A DNA stretch of 64,000 bases from Euptelea pleiosperma (taxonomy: Eukaryota > Streptophyta > Magnoliopsida > Ranunculales > Eupteleaceae), in assembly GCA_035048495.1 (NCBI GenBank), contig CM068540.1:6060829-6124828 (forward strand), in the 5' to 3' direction. The position numbers were made by a program, and so were the translations under genes. Under the pieces are notes generated by a model. It saw nothing but the letters and a program-made list of their open reading frames with translations. It was not told the DNA's origin and made no database searches. Position 1 is the stretch's first letter. Each line of letters starts with the position of its first letter. Shown here one piece after another: positions 10,323 to 21,200 of the stretch.

Positions 10323-10830
10323 AAGTTTTAGTCGTATTTGAATGGATGAATACCGTTTGGCACGTCTCTCGTCATTATAACAACCACAAAGCACATCATA
10401 ACATGGGAAACTCCTGCCAGTGGCCAAGTGGCACCTCAGCCTTTATTATATGTATGTGTCCCACCAAATAGAATGATCTTGGTCATTGTTGCCTTAATTT
10501 TCAATTATCAAATGGATGGTTCTGATCATCATATAATCACCTTCTTCTACATAAAAAGCAAATTAAAAATAAAAACTTCCTTATGTGGGACCCACCAAAA
10601 AAAAAGTCTATTAAGGACAACCCGACTCGAAAGCTAAGTTGATGTGATCGAACATGCAACATAAATGAAACATTAAATTTAAGTTGTCGATGAAGTATAT
10701 TATCATTTCTCAATTTCTTAGTGTACATACACTACACAACTCACTACCATTACTTTTAGGAAAGAAAAATAAAAAAATCAAAGATTATAAATAAATAAAG
10801 AGAAGAAAATTTAAAAAAAAAAAAAAAGTG
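10323..10830. other. Intergenic region downstream of the ATL gene
   Basis: No gene seen. The poly-T-rich (minus strand) 3' flank of the ATL gene at 10740-10829 is AT-rich and suited to polyadenylation. An open frame at 10428-10637 shows no recognisable domain. Confidence 0.55.
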
Positions 10831-11352
10831 TCACCTGGCATGAAAGGCCAGCGGCACTAACTCCGACAGAGGAGTAGCCAAAGGAGTGGGAACCGTAGAT
10901 GGAGCTGGCGAATTACGGCAGAGTGGACACGTGGGGCTCATCCGAAGCCACTCATCGATGCAATCAGCATGGAAGCAATGGTTGCAGTCGGGCATACATC
11001 TTAGTGCTTCCTTGGACCGGTAATCCGTCAAACATATAGAACATGGATCGTTGTTGGGTCTAGGTAGTCGCCGGCTCTCTCCCAATATCACCTTCGGATA
11101 CGAGTCTATGGTGGGCCCGTCCAAACCAACCACCACGATAGGTTCTGGTGTGGGCCCAGTAGAGTCTTGGTGATGGTGGTTGTTGGCACCACCACTACCG
11201 CCACCTCCATCGCCGCCACCAGCTTTGACTCTAACGCAGACGTAGGAAGCGAGCATGATGGTGGAGATGAGGACGAGAATGCCAACTGCGATGGCGATGC
11301 CGTAACCGAGCCCAACGCCGTTAGCCGGCTCCGGTAGGTTTGTTGAGGACAT
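10831..11352 (-). CDS. RING-H2 finger protein, ATL family E3 ubiquitin ligase
   Basis: A 173-residue single-exon gene. Residues 15-40 form one hydrophobic membrane segment (GYGIAIAVGILVLISTIMLA). A Gly/His-rich linker follows, then the ATL 'GLD' region (about 78-92, GLDGPTIDSYPKV). A full RING-H2 lies at 104-145 with spacing C-x2-C-x15-C-x-H-x2-H-x2-C-x10-C-x2-C and the Trp of IDEWL. All eight zinc ligands are present. The family ubiquitinates target proteins with an E2 at cell membranes and is often involved in stress or defence signalling. The start at 11352 (MSSTNLPEP) is chosen because it immediately precedes the conserved N-terminus. An in-frame ATG at 11424 would add residues coded by the CT-rich 5' leader (11353-11400). 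It resembles the short ATL69/70-like subgroup; the exact orthologue is not assigned. Confidence 0.93.
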   Translation of the reverse strand: MSSTNLPEPANGVGLGYGIAIAVGILVLISTIMLASYVCVRVKAGGGDGGGGSGGANNHHHQDSTGPTPEPIVVVGLDGPTIDSYPKVILGESRRLPRPNNDPCSICLTDYRSKEALRCMPDCNHCFHADCIDEWLRMSPTCPLCRNSPAPSTVPTPLATPLSELVPLAFHAR

Positions 11353-11400
11353 GAGAGAGAGAGAGAGAGAGGGAGGGAGGGGGAGGGGTGTGAAGGAAGA
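11353..11400 (-). repeat. CT/GA microsatellite in the ATL 5' leader
   Basis: On the plus strand, GA dinucleotides and GGGA-type purines run directly up to the start codon. CT-rich leaders are common in plant 5'UTRs. An upstream in-frame ATG at 11424 makes this tract theoretically coding. Confidence 0.7.
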
Positions 11401-11687
11401 GGAGAGGAAGTAAAGAGAAAGCAAGCTGGTGATGAGTTTTAGTGAGGGCAGGTGGGCGAGGACCGAAATACACGGGAGAATTTAATGACTTTGTATTAAA
11501 TGTTTAGTGTTAAAATTACTTTAATACCCTTATATATGTTAGTGTTTTAATGAACGGTGAGGATTAACGGCATTGGGATCTAAAGTAACTTGGCATGCAG
11601 AAGCTTGTGTTGGGAAATGGGACCCACGAAGTAAATGGTTCCTAATAAAGGAAGAGTGAGTAGAACTGTAGAAGTATATCTTTGCTG

Positions 11688-11940
11688 ACCGACCACATAT
11701 GAGCCACGTGGAATATGCCTAGGGATTTCTGACCGGATGGATGTGTGATTTCTAAGCGTTGGATTGGAGTCGTTTAATGGATTGATTTTTAACCGTCGAA
11801 TTTGAGCATTATTCACCGTTATTTGCGGTGCAAAGATCCAAATGTTTGAAATCACTAATCAGGCTGATTTTTGGTTTGTGGTTCCGTAAAGTCATCGCCC
11901 ACTAAGATTGTGCCACGTGGCTCACATTGTGGCCGGTCAG
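11688..11940. mobile_element. Family A foldback MITE, copy A6, in the ATL upstream region
   Basis: ATGAGCCACGTGGAATATGC at the left pairs with TTGTGCCACGTGGCTCACAT at the right; GTGATTTCTAAGCG and AATCACTAATCAGG are inner arm sequences. It lies about 340 bp upstream of the ATL start codon and brings two G-box hexamers, CACGTG at 11705-11710 and near 11915-11920. Confidence 0.75.
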
Positions 11941-12027
11941 CAAAGTCCTAGTCAAGAGGAGAAGGGGTTAGTCAAACGTCAATGTGAACGAGATGTCAGC
12001 ACTTGCGGTGGAGCGCGACGCACATTC

Positions 12028-12332
12028 CCCAAGTAGTTGCACATTCTTAAGAGGACACTGACCGTATGGATGTTTGATCACTAGGTGGACCTACAAGCCA
12101 AAAATCAGCCTGATTAGTGATTTAAAACCTTTGAATCTTTGCACCCAAACAACACTCAATTATGCTCAAATTCCTACTGTTAAAATCAACCCATGAAAAT
12201 AAACTTCAATCCAATGCTTAGAAATCTCTAATCAGGTTTATTTTTGGTTTATAGGTCCACCTAGTGATTGGCCAAACATCCATACGGTCAACGTCTAACT
12301 AAGAGTGTGCCACGTGGCTCATACTGTTGGCT
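12028..12332. mobile_element. Family A foldback MITE, copy A7
   Basis: ACACTGACCGTATGGATGTT at the left is inverted in AACATCCATACGGTCAACGT at the right. The inner arms contain AAAAATCAGCCTGATTAGTG. Only the right end keeps the G-box (GTGCCACGTGGCTC); the left end has lost it. Confidence 0.75.
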
Positions 12333-12806
12333 GTGATCGGCTTCGCTAACACCAGGGTGTGAGCGACGTTTTACTCCCGAAACAAATGGTCCTAGGATCA
12401 AAAGGGACACATACCAGTCCCCTTAATTGAGCAATAAATATTTATTAATTACATAAAAAATTAAAAGAAATAAAAATAAAATGCCTTTCATACTAGGTCA
12501 TAACAACACCGATTTCAATTTAGTCCGGAGTATACCGAAATCTATTATATTTTCAGTTCCAGCTCTTATTGGTTTTGGGTCCAGTCCTAAAATAAGTAGT
12601 CTCGGCGACTTGTAGGGCTTGGCAATGGATCGGGTTTGAGTGGGATTAGTGTTGAACCAGACCCGATCCGATAAGAAAATATGCTGACCCAGATGACAAG
12701 AGATCGGATCGTATAATCATGATTTAGAACCGATCCGATATATAAAATTGAGTTTCAGACCCGATCTGATACGATTCAATCCACTAATTAAAAAAAACAA
12801 AAACAG

Positions 12807-13219
12807 TCGGGCTCCAGGGACTGGCTATTTTTTTACCGGGACCCACTTTTTTTTACCGGCTCCCATTACAGGACACAATATGAGCCACGTGGAACACTCT
12901 TAGAGGACTCTGACTGTATGGATGTTTGGCCAATCCCTAGGTAGACCTACAAACCAAAAATCATCCTAATTAGTGATTTGTAGGAGTTGGATTGGACTTA
13001 TTTTCATGGGTTGATTTCAAACTGTGAAATTTGAGCAGTATTTGAGGTACAAAGATCCAAAGGTTTGAAATCACTAATCAAGCTGATTTTTGGTTTGTAG
13101 GTCCACCTAGGGATCGGCCAAACATCCATACGGTCAGAGTCCTCTAAGAGTGTTCCACGTGACTCATATTGTGTCCTGTAACGGGAGCCAGTAAAAAAGG
13201 CCGGTCCTGGAGTCCATCC
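12807..13219. mobile_element. Family A foldback MITE, copy A8, with extended TIRs
   Basis: One of the best preserved copies. ACAATATGAGCCACGTGGAA pairs with TTCCACGTGACTCATATTGT. AGAGGACTCTGACTGTATGG pairs with CCATACGGTCAGAGTCCTCT. Pairing continues outward through ACCGGCTCCCATTACAGGAC and GTCCTGTAACGGGAGCCAGT up to GGGCTCCAGGGAC/GGTCCTGGAGTCC. The outer extension is not seen in other copies and may belong to a host element or a longer subfamily. Confidence 0.75.
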
Positions 13220-13232
13220 CTTAAAAAAAATA

Positions 13233-14060
13233 GGGAATTTTTGACATACCCCCTCATGTTATCTTTAAAATTTGACATACCCCCCAACAATTTGAAAAAG
13301 CTGACATACCCCCCTATGACTCGGTCCACTGTCATTTGACCAGTGTTGACCCGAGTTGACTACCAAAATTTTAATTAAATGGCAAAAATGCCCTTGTCTT
13401 CAACCTTGGAACAAGGGTTTGGGCAAAAACCCAAACCCAAAATCAAACGACTGTGGTGGACAGCCAGCCAAGAGATTCCAATGGGTTGGCCGCCCATCAC
13501 TGGCGAACAACCAACCGGAGTCTAATGGCCAGCCGGCCACCACTCCGACAATAATTTTAAACCCAAGGTATATAAAAAAAAACAGCATAAAATTTTAGTT
13601 TTAAAATTTTCATTAACATAAATGAAAAACAAGGCAAAGCAATTTATATTTTAAGCTTTTGAGATGTTGATTTTAGAAAGATGGGTTCCCTCAATTTCTT
13701 AAAATATTCCTTCACGAGTTTTTTCTATTTTTTTGGGGTTTTTTCTTCTCAATATTTTCTTATTTCATAAAAAAATAATAAAAAATCTCAAGTTTACCAA
13801 CATGGATTTTAATTTTTATTTTCAATCTCCTCTTTTCATGTTTGATTTGGGGTTTGGGTTTTGGCCTAAACCCAAACCCTTGTTCCAAGGTTGAAGACAA
13901 GGGCACTTTCGTCCTTTAATTAAAATTTTGGTAGTCAACTCAGGTCAACACTGGTCAAATGACAGTGGACCGAGTCATAGGGGGGTATGTCAGCTTTTTC
14001 AAATTGTGGGGGGTATGTCAAATTTTAAAGATAACATGGTGGGGTATGTCAAAAATTCCC
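13233..14060. mobile_element. Non-autonomous Mutator-like element, about 210-bp TIRs
   Basis: The ends GGGAATTTTTGACATACCCC (13233) and GGGGTATGTCAAAAATTCCC (ending 14060) are inverted. The arms stay closely paired for about 210 bp, through GGACCGAGTCATAGG and AACCTTGGAACAAGGGTTTG. The 9-bp duplication AAAAAAATA flanks it (13224-13232 and 14061-14069). The central 400 bp are unrelated to the arms: one half is GC-richer (CAGCCAGCCAAGAGATTCC, GGCCGGCTGGCCATTAGAC on the complement) and the other AT-rich. No transposase is present. Confidence 0.88.
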
Positions 14061-14402
14061 AAAAAAATATAATTATATACTTTAAATTATATGTTGTATC
14101 CACTCAAAATTGAAATGTTGTCCGAACCGGTACCGATCCGTTAAGAAATCGGATCAACATACATGGACTGGTACCAATCCAATAAGAAAATAGGTGTTTC
14201 CAGACCCGAAATTTTTGGATCGAATTTTTGGGTTGATCCGGTCAATTGCTAGCACTAACGATTGGGTATGTTCCCCAAAGTCACGAGTTCGACTTCTCCC
14301 AGGCTTACCCGATGAACATGGTTTGAGAGTGATTGCGTGCATCCGGGATTAGTCCTTTGTCAGTGTTCAAAAAAAAATAAAAATAAAAAGCAACCTAGAC
14401 CG

Positions 14403-14780
14403 GGGTATGGGCGGTCAGGATCAGGGGACAATAATTTTTGACAACTATTTGGCGTACCCACATAGAAGATGAATCAATGGCTGATTTTTGGTGAGGATGA
14501 TCTCTATGGTGAGGAGATCATCCTCACAAAAATTCAAATCATACCGATATTCGTAGACTGGTTTAGAAGTTGAAGAATTATGGACCGTCTATTTTTCTGT
14601 GTAACTTGAAAACCACATTTGATGGGGTTTGAAATTTCAGAATGGGCTGATTTTTTTTCTGGGGAGATCTATATGTTGAGGAGATCATCCTTACCAAAAA
14701 TCAGCCATTGATTTATCTTCTATGTGGGTCCGCCAAAATAGTTGTCAAAATGGTTGTCCCCCGATCCTGACCCATGGGCG
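14403..14780. mobile_element. Foldback element, family C copy 2
   Basis: The left arm GGTCAGGATCAGGGGACAA...CCCACATAGAAGATGAATCA is mirrored by TGATTTATCTTCTATGTGGG...TTGTCCCCCGATCCTGACC. The inner TGATTTTTGGTGAGGATGATC hairpin is shared with 7.9 kb and 51.6 kb. Confidence 0.7.
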
Positions 14781-15182
14781 AATTGGGTACCCATTGACAC
14801 CATCTCGCACAAAGTTTATTAAGGGATGGCTAATGGCTTGGTCTAAATTTAATGAAATGCTCCAGGATGCGCTCGTAAATTAATTTAGGAGTAGGGATGT
14901 TTCTGTAATTGAGGTCAAGGCAATAGAGACTGGGTGTCACTTTGTCAAGACGGTTCGAACTTCGAGAACTCTCGGTTTTCTAAAGAAAAGGGCCCAAAAG
15001 CCCAAAACGACTTGCTTTTTGACTTCAGACCATCCACATTATATGGTTCAACCGGTCCCAGACTATATAACATTCACATGGGGTTCAAGCCGGGTTTTTT
15101 TTTATCGAGAACTATGACGTCAATCGATACAGTTAAAAGGATGATAGTGTCTTGAACAGGTAAAGGATGATAGTGTCAAACA

Positions 15183-15544
15183 TGGTTTAAAAAACGGCCG
15201 TTATAACGAAAATAACGGTTGTTGAAATAGATCCGGACCTCCCCGTTACGTTATGTACTGTTTTAACGCTCAGAAAATAACGACCGTGCCGTTATTTTTC
15301 TGTTATAACGAAAATAATGACCATTATTTTCTGAATTTTTTTTGTTAAAATAACGCCTGATGTTTCCGTTATTTTCCATTTTTTTCCGTACGTTATACAG
15401 TTTATTGAAATTTTGAAATTCAAATTTTGAATTTTGGCGCCTTTATTTTCCCGATTTTTTCCATTTTGCCTGTGCGTTACAATCCGTTATAATGGAAAAA
15501 ATGGAAACGCCCCCAGTCCATTATAACGGCCCATTTTAAACCTT
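15183..15544. mobile_element. Family B MITE (AACGG-rich), copy B1
   Basis: The termini TGGTTTAAAAAACGGCCGTTATAACG and CATTATAACGGCCCATTTTAAACCTT are inverted repeats, each given here across its junction with the interior. A 9-bp target duplication TGTCAAACA lies at 15174-15182 and 15545-15553. The inside is packed with AAAATAACG-type words. The size, TIR and 9-bp duplication fit a Mutator-type MITE. Confidence 0.8.
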
Positions 15545-15583
15545 TGTCAAACAATCAAGGACTAATTTTTTTCTGTTGAGCTG

Positions 15584-15853
15584 TGGCAGTCTTTCAGGCC
15601 CACTGATCCATGAAAGTTGGGCCCACTACTTGATGGGCTTACACCAAAAACAGCCTGACTGGAGATCTGTACCCATTGAATCAGAGTATCCAAAAGAAAT
15701 GTTCAAACCCAACTGCTAGAAATCACCTGATGAAAAAAGTTCGAATCCAACTAACTAGATAGGCTGATTGTTGGTCTGTAGACCATCAACTGCTGGGCCC
15801 ATTCCTTCATGGGTCAGTGAGCCTGAAAGATTGCCAGGTGGCACATTTTTATG
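15584..15853. mobile_element. Family A-related foldback, copy A9 (GGCCCACTG subtype)
   Basis: GGCAGTCTTTCAGGCCCACTG at the left pairs with CAGTGAGCCTGAAAGATTGCC at the right; AAACAGCCTGACTGGAGATC pairs loosely with ACTAGATAGGCTGATTGTTG. The terminal sequence differs from the CACGTG subtype. No G-box. Confidence 0.65.
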
Positions 15854-15944
15854 TGCTCCACAACTCCACACAGAAATAAGGTCTACAAAAAAAATTTACT
15901 GCTTGAGGATTCTTAAGTGGGTCCCACACTCAGTGTGGGGTAAC

Positions 15945-16145
15945 CCACTAGAAGCAGTACTGAGGAGCGCTTTGGTGCAAGTTGCATTCTCTAGAAGGGC
16001 GAGAAGAAGGTCGAAAATGATGTGGATTGAGGTAGTAAGAAAAGATCTAAAGACACGTCTTAATTGAAGATATAACCCTAAATAGAATTGAATGACGAAA
16101 TAGGATTCATGTTGTTGACTATAAATGGTTTGATAAGGCATAGTT
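15945..16145 (+). pseudogene. LINE relic, RTE-like reverse-transcriptase C-terminus
   Basis: The conceptual reading gives RRRSKMMWIEVVRKDLK (about 15998-16050), a shift or stop, then EDITLNRIE-RNRIHVVDYKWFDKA (16064-16140). This matches the well-known C-terminal pattern of plant RTE-type LINEs (GRPKxTWxEVVxxDL...DxxLNRxEWRxRIHVADP). It has at least two in-frame breaks and only the last 70 or so codons remain. Only the tail is recognisable, so the clade is inferred. Confidence 0.55.
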
Positions 16146-16642
16146 TGATGATTATGATAAAATGAATCTCTGTAAATACTGTTATCGATTGTAAATGAAA
16201 GTTTAGTTTTTAGTCACTGAATAAAACTTGCCTTTAGGCTTTTGGTTTCTTTGTGAACTCTTGTGATTGCCTGGATTAGCACCCTACAGATGCATTTTAG
16301 GGTTCTTGATCGCTTTAACAAAACCTTCACAGCATATTGAGTCAAACTCCACTTGCGTCACATAGTCCTCCAAAAGAATTCAGAGAGGGAAATCACTTTG
16401 AAAGCAATGCATATAATAATTTTTAATTATAATATTTTGACTCATCGAAAAAAAAACTATAAATAGATCAAAATTAGAAGTAGCTTTCTAGGAACTATAG
16501 TCACAGTAGTTAGTCTTAAGAAGAACAATAGGTTTGGAAGTGAGTGTTGAGAGAGGGAGATGGAATCTTGATTAGGAGCAGCACCACAGGTTGAAATAAA
16601 GAGAAATTTTTTTTTGGAAGAAGACTCAGTCTATCATTGGTT
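16146..16642. other. Intergenic, no recognisable gene
   Basis: AT-rich sequence following the LINE relic, possibly including its 3' tail. No protein family, RNA or inverted repeat was recognised. Confidence 0.5.
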
Positions 16643-16647
16643 CATCT

Positions 16648-17013
16648 TGTTAGGGTCCTAAAGGTTAAGATTTCAGCTTTCCGCACCTCTATCACCCAGG
16701 TGCTTTTGGAGTATTGGTTTGGGTCTTAACATTTGGTATAAGAGCCAACCCACATAACGGATTCAAGTCATGGGAGGGGCAACCTGGGGACTCGCTCAAA
16801 AAGAGAAAATAGGGATATCGAAAAATATGCTGGGCGCCCGCTCACAAAAAGTGATAAAATATGGGTACCAGAGTAAAAGCCACCTCAGAGTGGGCCACTG
16901 TGGACGTCGGCCTTGGAAGCATGGTGGAATGTTAGGATGCTAAAAGTTAAGACTTCAGCTTTCTGCACCTCTATCACCTAGGTGCTTTTGGAGTACCGGT
17001 TTGGGTCTTAACA
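16648..17013 (+). mobile_element. TRIM (miniature LTR retrotransposon), copy 1
   Basis: Two direct 84-bp LTRs (16648-16731 and 16930-17013), each beginning TGTTAGG and ending GGGTCTTAACA, enclose only about 200 bp. Right after the left LTR is TTTGGTATAAGAGCC, a primer-binding site for initiator tRNA-Met with one change. A purine-rich GGAAGCATGGTGGAA precedes the right LTR. A perfect 5-bp duplication CATCT flanks it (16643-16647 and 17014-17018). There is no coding capacity. It is the same family as 24861-25196. Confidence 0.93.
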
Positions 17014-17112
17014 CATCTCACTTAACAAAACCAATGGTAAGCATGCTGACAAAACCCTAGAGATCAAAAATTATTAGGGAGAATCACGACACCTTGAATG
17101 TGGTCTACTTTC

Positions 17113-17469
17113 TATTGGATTCTATGTACACCCACGTGGGGGTGTTCTTAGTGGGCTGCGCTCCACTACCCCACGTGGGGTTTATTCTCTATTGCTTATG
17201 GGTTAAGTGATGGGCCCATCCACTTAACCCACAATCTCTTTATTTCATGTTAGTGGGTTAAGTGGTAGGCCCCCACTTGACCCACACAATTTCTCATTTA
17301 CTTGTAGAATGGGTTTCCCCTACTTATAAATATATTACTTATAGGAGATTGAATATTCACTCCAATCTCCCCATTCTCTCTCAAACCCTAGTCACTCCTT
17401 CTCTCCCTAACCTCCATTATCTCTCTCTCTCAATCTTTAGCATATTGGTGACAACCTCAAACAACAACA
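17113..17469 (+). repeat. 5' LTR of Copia-2
   Basis: It starts TATTGGATTC (the family start TGTTGG has mutated) and ends CAAACAACAACA. It contains CCCACGTGGGG copies and a TATA-like TATAAATATATTAC at about 17325, which would serve as its promoter. Confidence 0.9.
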
Positions 17470-18265
17470 TGGTGTTAGAGCATGGTTACTCTAGAGCCAA
17501 AATCATTATCCCCTAGAATTTTCACGAAGATCTTATATATGGGCATCCGAAGTCCGGGCAAGTTTTGAGCAAATCGCAGAGGGTCCTCTAGCGAAGTTCT
17601 TGGATCTTTTCTAAAGCAAAGGAACCAGAGATCTATCATTCATGGTGTATTGCCTGCTATCAGTCGTCAGAGATCCACCCTATCCCCGTTCTTCATGATT
17701 TTTTATCAGTTTTTTTGGAGAACACGTATATCGAGGTTTTTTAGGTTTTGATTTTCTTCGAGATTCGTGTCATTTTTGGGCACTCTACCCAAACCGCCCC
17801 TCTCATAGGGCCAGTAAAGTTTGACAGAAACTTATTTCAGAATTTTTAAATCATCGGCTCTCCGGTTCCAAAAATTGGATCCCCGGCTCAAATTTTGGGT
17901 TTTTTTATTTTCTTGAGATTCGTGCACTGCTTGGGCTCTCTACCCTAGCCGCACCTCCTTGTGGATTATCTGGGATCTACAGAGTCTCGTTTGAGAATTT
18001 TCTGATCATCGAATCTCCGGGATTCGCGCATTATTTGGGCTTTCTACCCTAACCGCACCTCCCTGTGGATTATCTGGGATCTACAGAGCTTGGTTTGGGA
18101 TTTTTTTGATTGTCGGATCTCCGATTTGAAAAATCGCCCAGGTTTTTCCATGGCACTTTTACCCTAGCAACACCTCCCAAAGTGCTCCTAGGAACCCCCC
18201 GAACCTTGTTTAGGTTCTGCAGACCTTCTGTTCGTCAATTGGTTATTTTCAGGCCTTCCGCTGCG

Positions 18266-21200
18266 ATGAGTTCATCAGAGGTTTCATCAGTTGAGGATAA
18301 CACTTCGTCTCATGGTTCTCATGGAGACCACAACCCCCAATTATGCATCACTACGGTCAAGTTTGATGGGACCAACTATCTTGTAGAAGACATCGGCACT
18401 CATGTACATCGGGGGATGTGGCTACAGTGAATACCTCACAAGAAAGACAGTCCAGCCTGCCGCCACGGACAAATCCCACCGGAAATGGGTTATGGAGAAC
18501 CTTAAGGTGATGTCTTGGCTTCTCCATTCGATGCAACCCCAGATCAACAGGGGGTTCATGTTCCTTCCTACAGCGAGAGAAATCTGGGATTCTGTTACCG
18601 AAACCTATTCCCAGGTTGGCAACTCTGCAAAGCTCTATGAGTTAGAGCAAGAGATTGCTTGTCTCCAACAGGGGGAGCTCAAGCTTGGTACCTATTATGC
18701 TTCTCTTCGAAGCAAATGGGAAGAGATAGATCATTATCAGGACTACACCCCAGTTTGTGCTACGGATGTGAAGTCTTTCCGTGCTATGGTTGAGCAGTCT
18801 CGGATATTCCAATTCCTTTCCGGTCTTCATCCTAGCTTCGAGGCTGCCTGTGTTCAAATACTTGGCAGATCTTCTCCCCTACTTCATTGGCACAGGTCTA
18901 TGCCTACATTCAGGGGGAGGATAGTCGCCGCACTGCCAAGCAGCTACGCAGTGGTAGTGACACTCATGATTGATCTACCCTTGTCACTACGTCTCAAAAA
19001 TCATTCCAGAAGAAGACCAGTGATGACAGACGACATCCCAAGTGTGATCACTGCAGCCGTCTAGGCCATGTAAAGGACACTTGTTGGGAGCTGCATGGGC
19101 GCCCACCGGGTCTGGCCCCAAATCCATGTCAGCGATCTTCAGCGAAACAGGAGCCTCCTGCAGCACTTTCTGTGGCTCAGGACACTGCACCTCCTACCAC
19201 TGGGGATATGGACTCTTTTTCTCCCAGTGATCTTGAGCGACTTCGTCGTATGATGATCCAACTCTATGGGCAAGCCTCCACTTCTACCTCCACCTATGCC
19301 CAGACAGGTACTGGATCTGCTTTCTCTGTATCCACAGTTCCTTCTAGTCCCTCCTCGATCATCGATTCAGGGGCCTCAGATCATATGACTGATATGTCTT
19401 CAATTTTCTCCAGTTAATCTATTTGTTCTGGTCTTGACAAGGTTAGGATAGCTGATGACACATTTTCCTCTGTTTCTGGGAAGGGCAATGTTTATGCCTC
19501 TTCAGCACTAACCTTGCCCTCAGTACTGCATGTTCCTCAGTTTACAGCTAATCTTTTATCTGTCAGTAGCCTTACTAAGAATCTTAATTGTAATGTAACA
19601 TTTTTTCCTTCGCACTGTGTGTTTCAGGATCTGGAGTCGAGGTGGACGATTGGCAGTAGATGTAAGGAAGGTGGCTTGTACTTCTTGGATCACTCAGTTT
19701 CTTCTTCAGCACATTAGTTCAACATCAGTAGCAATAGTCCAGTCAATAAAGACCAGTTATTGCTTTGGCATAACCGGCTTGGTCATGTACCCGTGTCAGT
19801 TTTAAAGCGTGTCTTTCCTACTTTCTCTTCTCTTTGCGATGTTCCGTTCCACTGTGAAACTTGTGAACTCGCAAAGTATTGTCTCACTATTTTTCCTCTT
19901 AGTGAAAATAAAAGTACTATTCCTTTCAATATTGTGCATTCTGATGTGTGGGGTCCTGCCCTGTGATGTCTTTATTTGGATTCTGATATTTTGTTACATT
20001 TGTTGATGATTTCAATGGCTCTACCTTGGTATACCTTATGAAGTCGAAAGATGAGGTTTCTTCCATTTTTCAGACCTTCCACAAGATGGTCACCACTCAG
20101 TTCAGTACCTCACTCAAAAGTCTCCAATCTGATAATGGGTATGAGTACCTAGACGGGAGCCTTAGAGATTACTTTGCCTCTCATGGCATTGTACATCAAA
20201 CTTCTTGTCCGTCGACTCCCCAACAAAATGGGAAAGCTGAAAAAAAAAACTGTCACCTTCTCGAGGTTGAGCGTGCTTTTCATCTTGGGATGCAGGTTCC
20301 AAAATCTTTTTGGTCTGAATCCATCATCCTGGCTGCGTATCTCATCAATCGCATACCCTCTCGCATTCTTGGCTTTCAGACCCCTTTGACTGTCTTGCGT
20401 CCCGATAGTCCAGCCTTCATTGTTCCTCCCAAAGTCTTTGAGTGTGTATTCTATGTGCATGTTCATCGTCACTCTCGTGACAAACTTGATGCACGGGCTT
20501 TAAGATGTATTTTTCTGGGGTACCCTTCCACTCAGAAGGGATACAAATGCTATCATTCAGGTTCATGTCGACGTTTCACATCTCTGGACGTCACCTTTGT
20601 TGAACACGTTCCGTTATTTGGCAGTAGGGTATCTCTTCAGGGGGAGTGTGATATTGTGGACGAGATCCCTGTCCCCATGCCAGTTCTTGTACCCATCTCC
20701 ACTCCTGTGCCTATGGTCTAATCTGTGTCTACTATTGACAAGGACACTTCTACTACTACAACGGCGGATATGCGAGTTTATGCCAGATCTAGGAAGAAAG
20801 AACAAGTCACTGATTCTGTGCTTGCCAGTCTACCCTCGGATCTAGGTATTGTTTCTACCCCTGCTTTAGTTCATGAGTTCTCAGAGACTCCTACTCCAGA
20901 GTAGGATCTACCCATTGCACTTTGTAAGGGTGTGCGCACTTGCACTGAGCACCCTATCTCTCACTTCGTTTCTTACCAATCATTGTCTCCATCTTATCAG
21001 ACATTTGTTAGCACTGTTTCATCTGTTTCCTTGCCATCTACAATTGCAAATGTACTTAGTCATCCAAAGTGGAAAGGGGATATGATAGACGAAATGCATG
21101 CTCTTGAAAAAAAATAAGACATGGGATCTTGTTTCTTTACCCAGGGGGAAGAAACTAGTGGGGTGCAAGTGGGTCTTCACCGTGAAGCACAAGGCAGATG

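Larger units (their letters stand above)
12613..14257. mobile_element. Family F element (GATCCG-rich), split by two younger insertions
   Basis: The left part, TAGGGCTTGGCAATGGATCG with repeated GATCCGAT motifs (12613-12800), and the right part ending GATCCGGTCAATTGCTAGC (about 14105-14257), are the two ends of one element related to the intact copy at 60920-61340. Between them lie family A copy A8 and a Mutator-type element. The flanks CGACTTG and CGATTGG may be a decayed duplication. Confidence 0.55.

Noticed and set aside
16648..17013. Cassandra TRIM
   Set aside because: No 5S-rRNA-like A/C-box sequence is visible in the short LTR, so I left the family unnamed.
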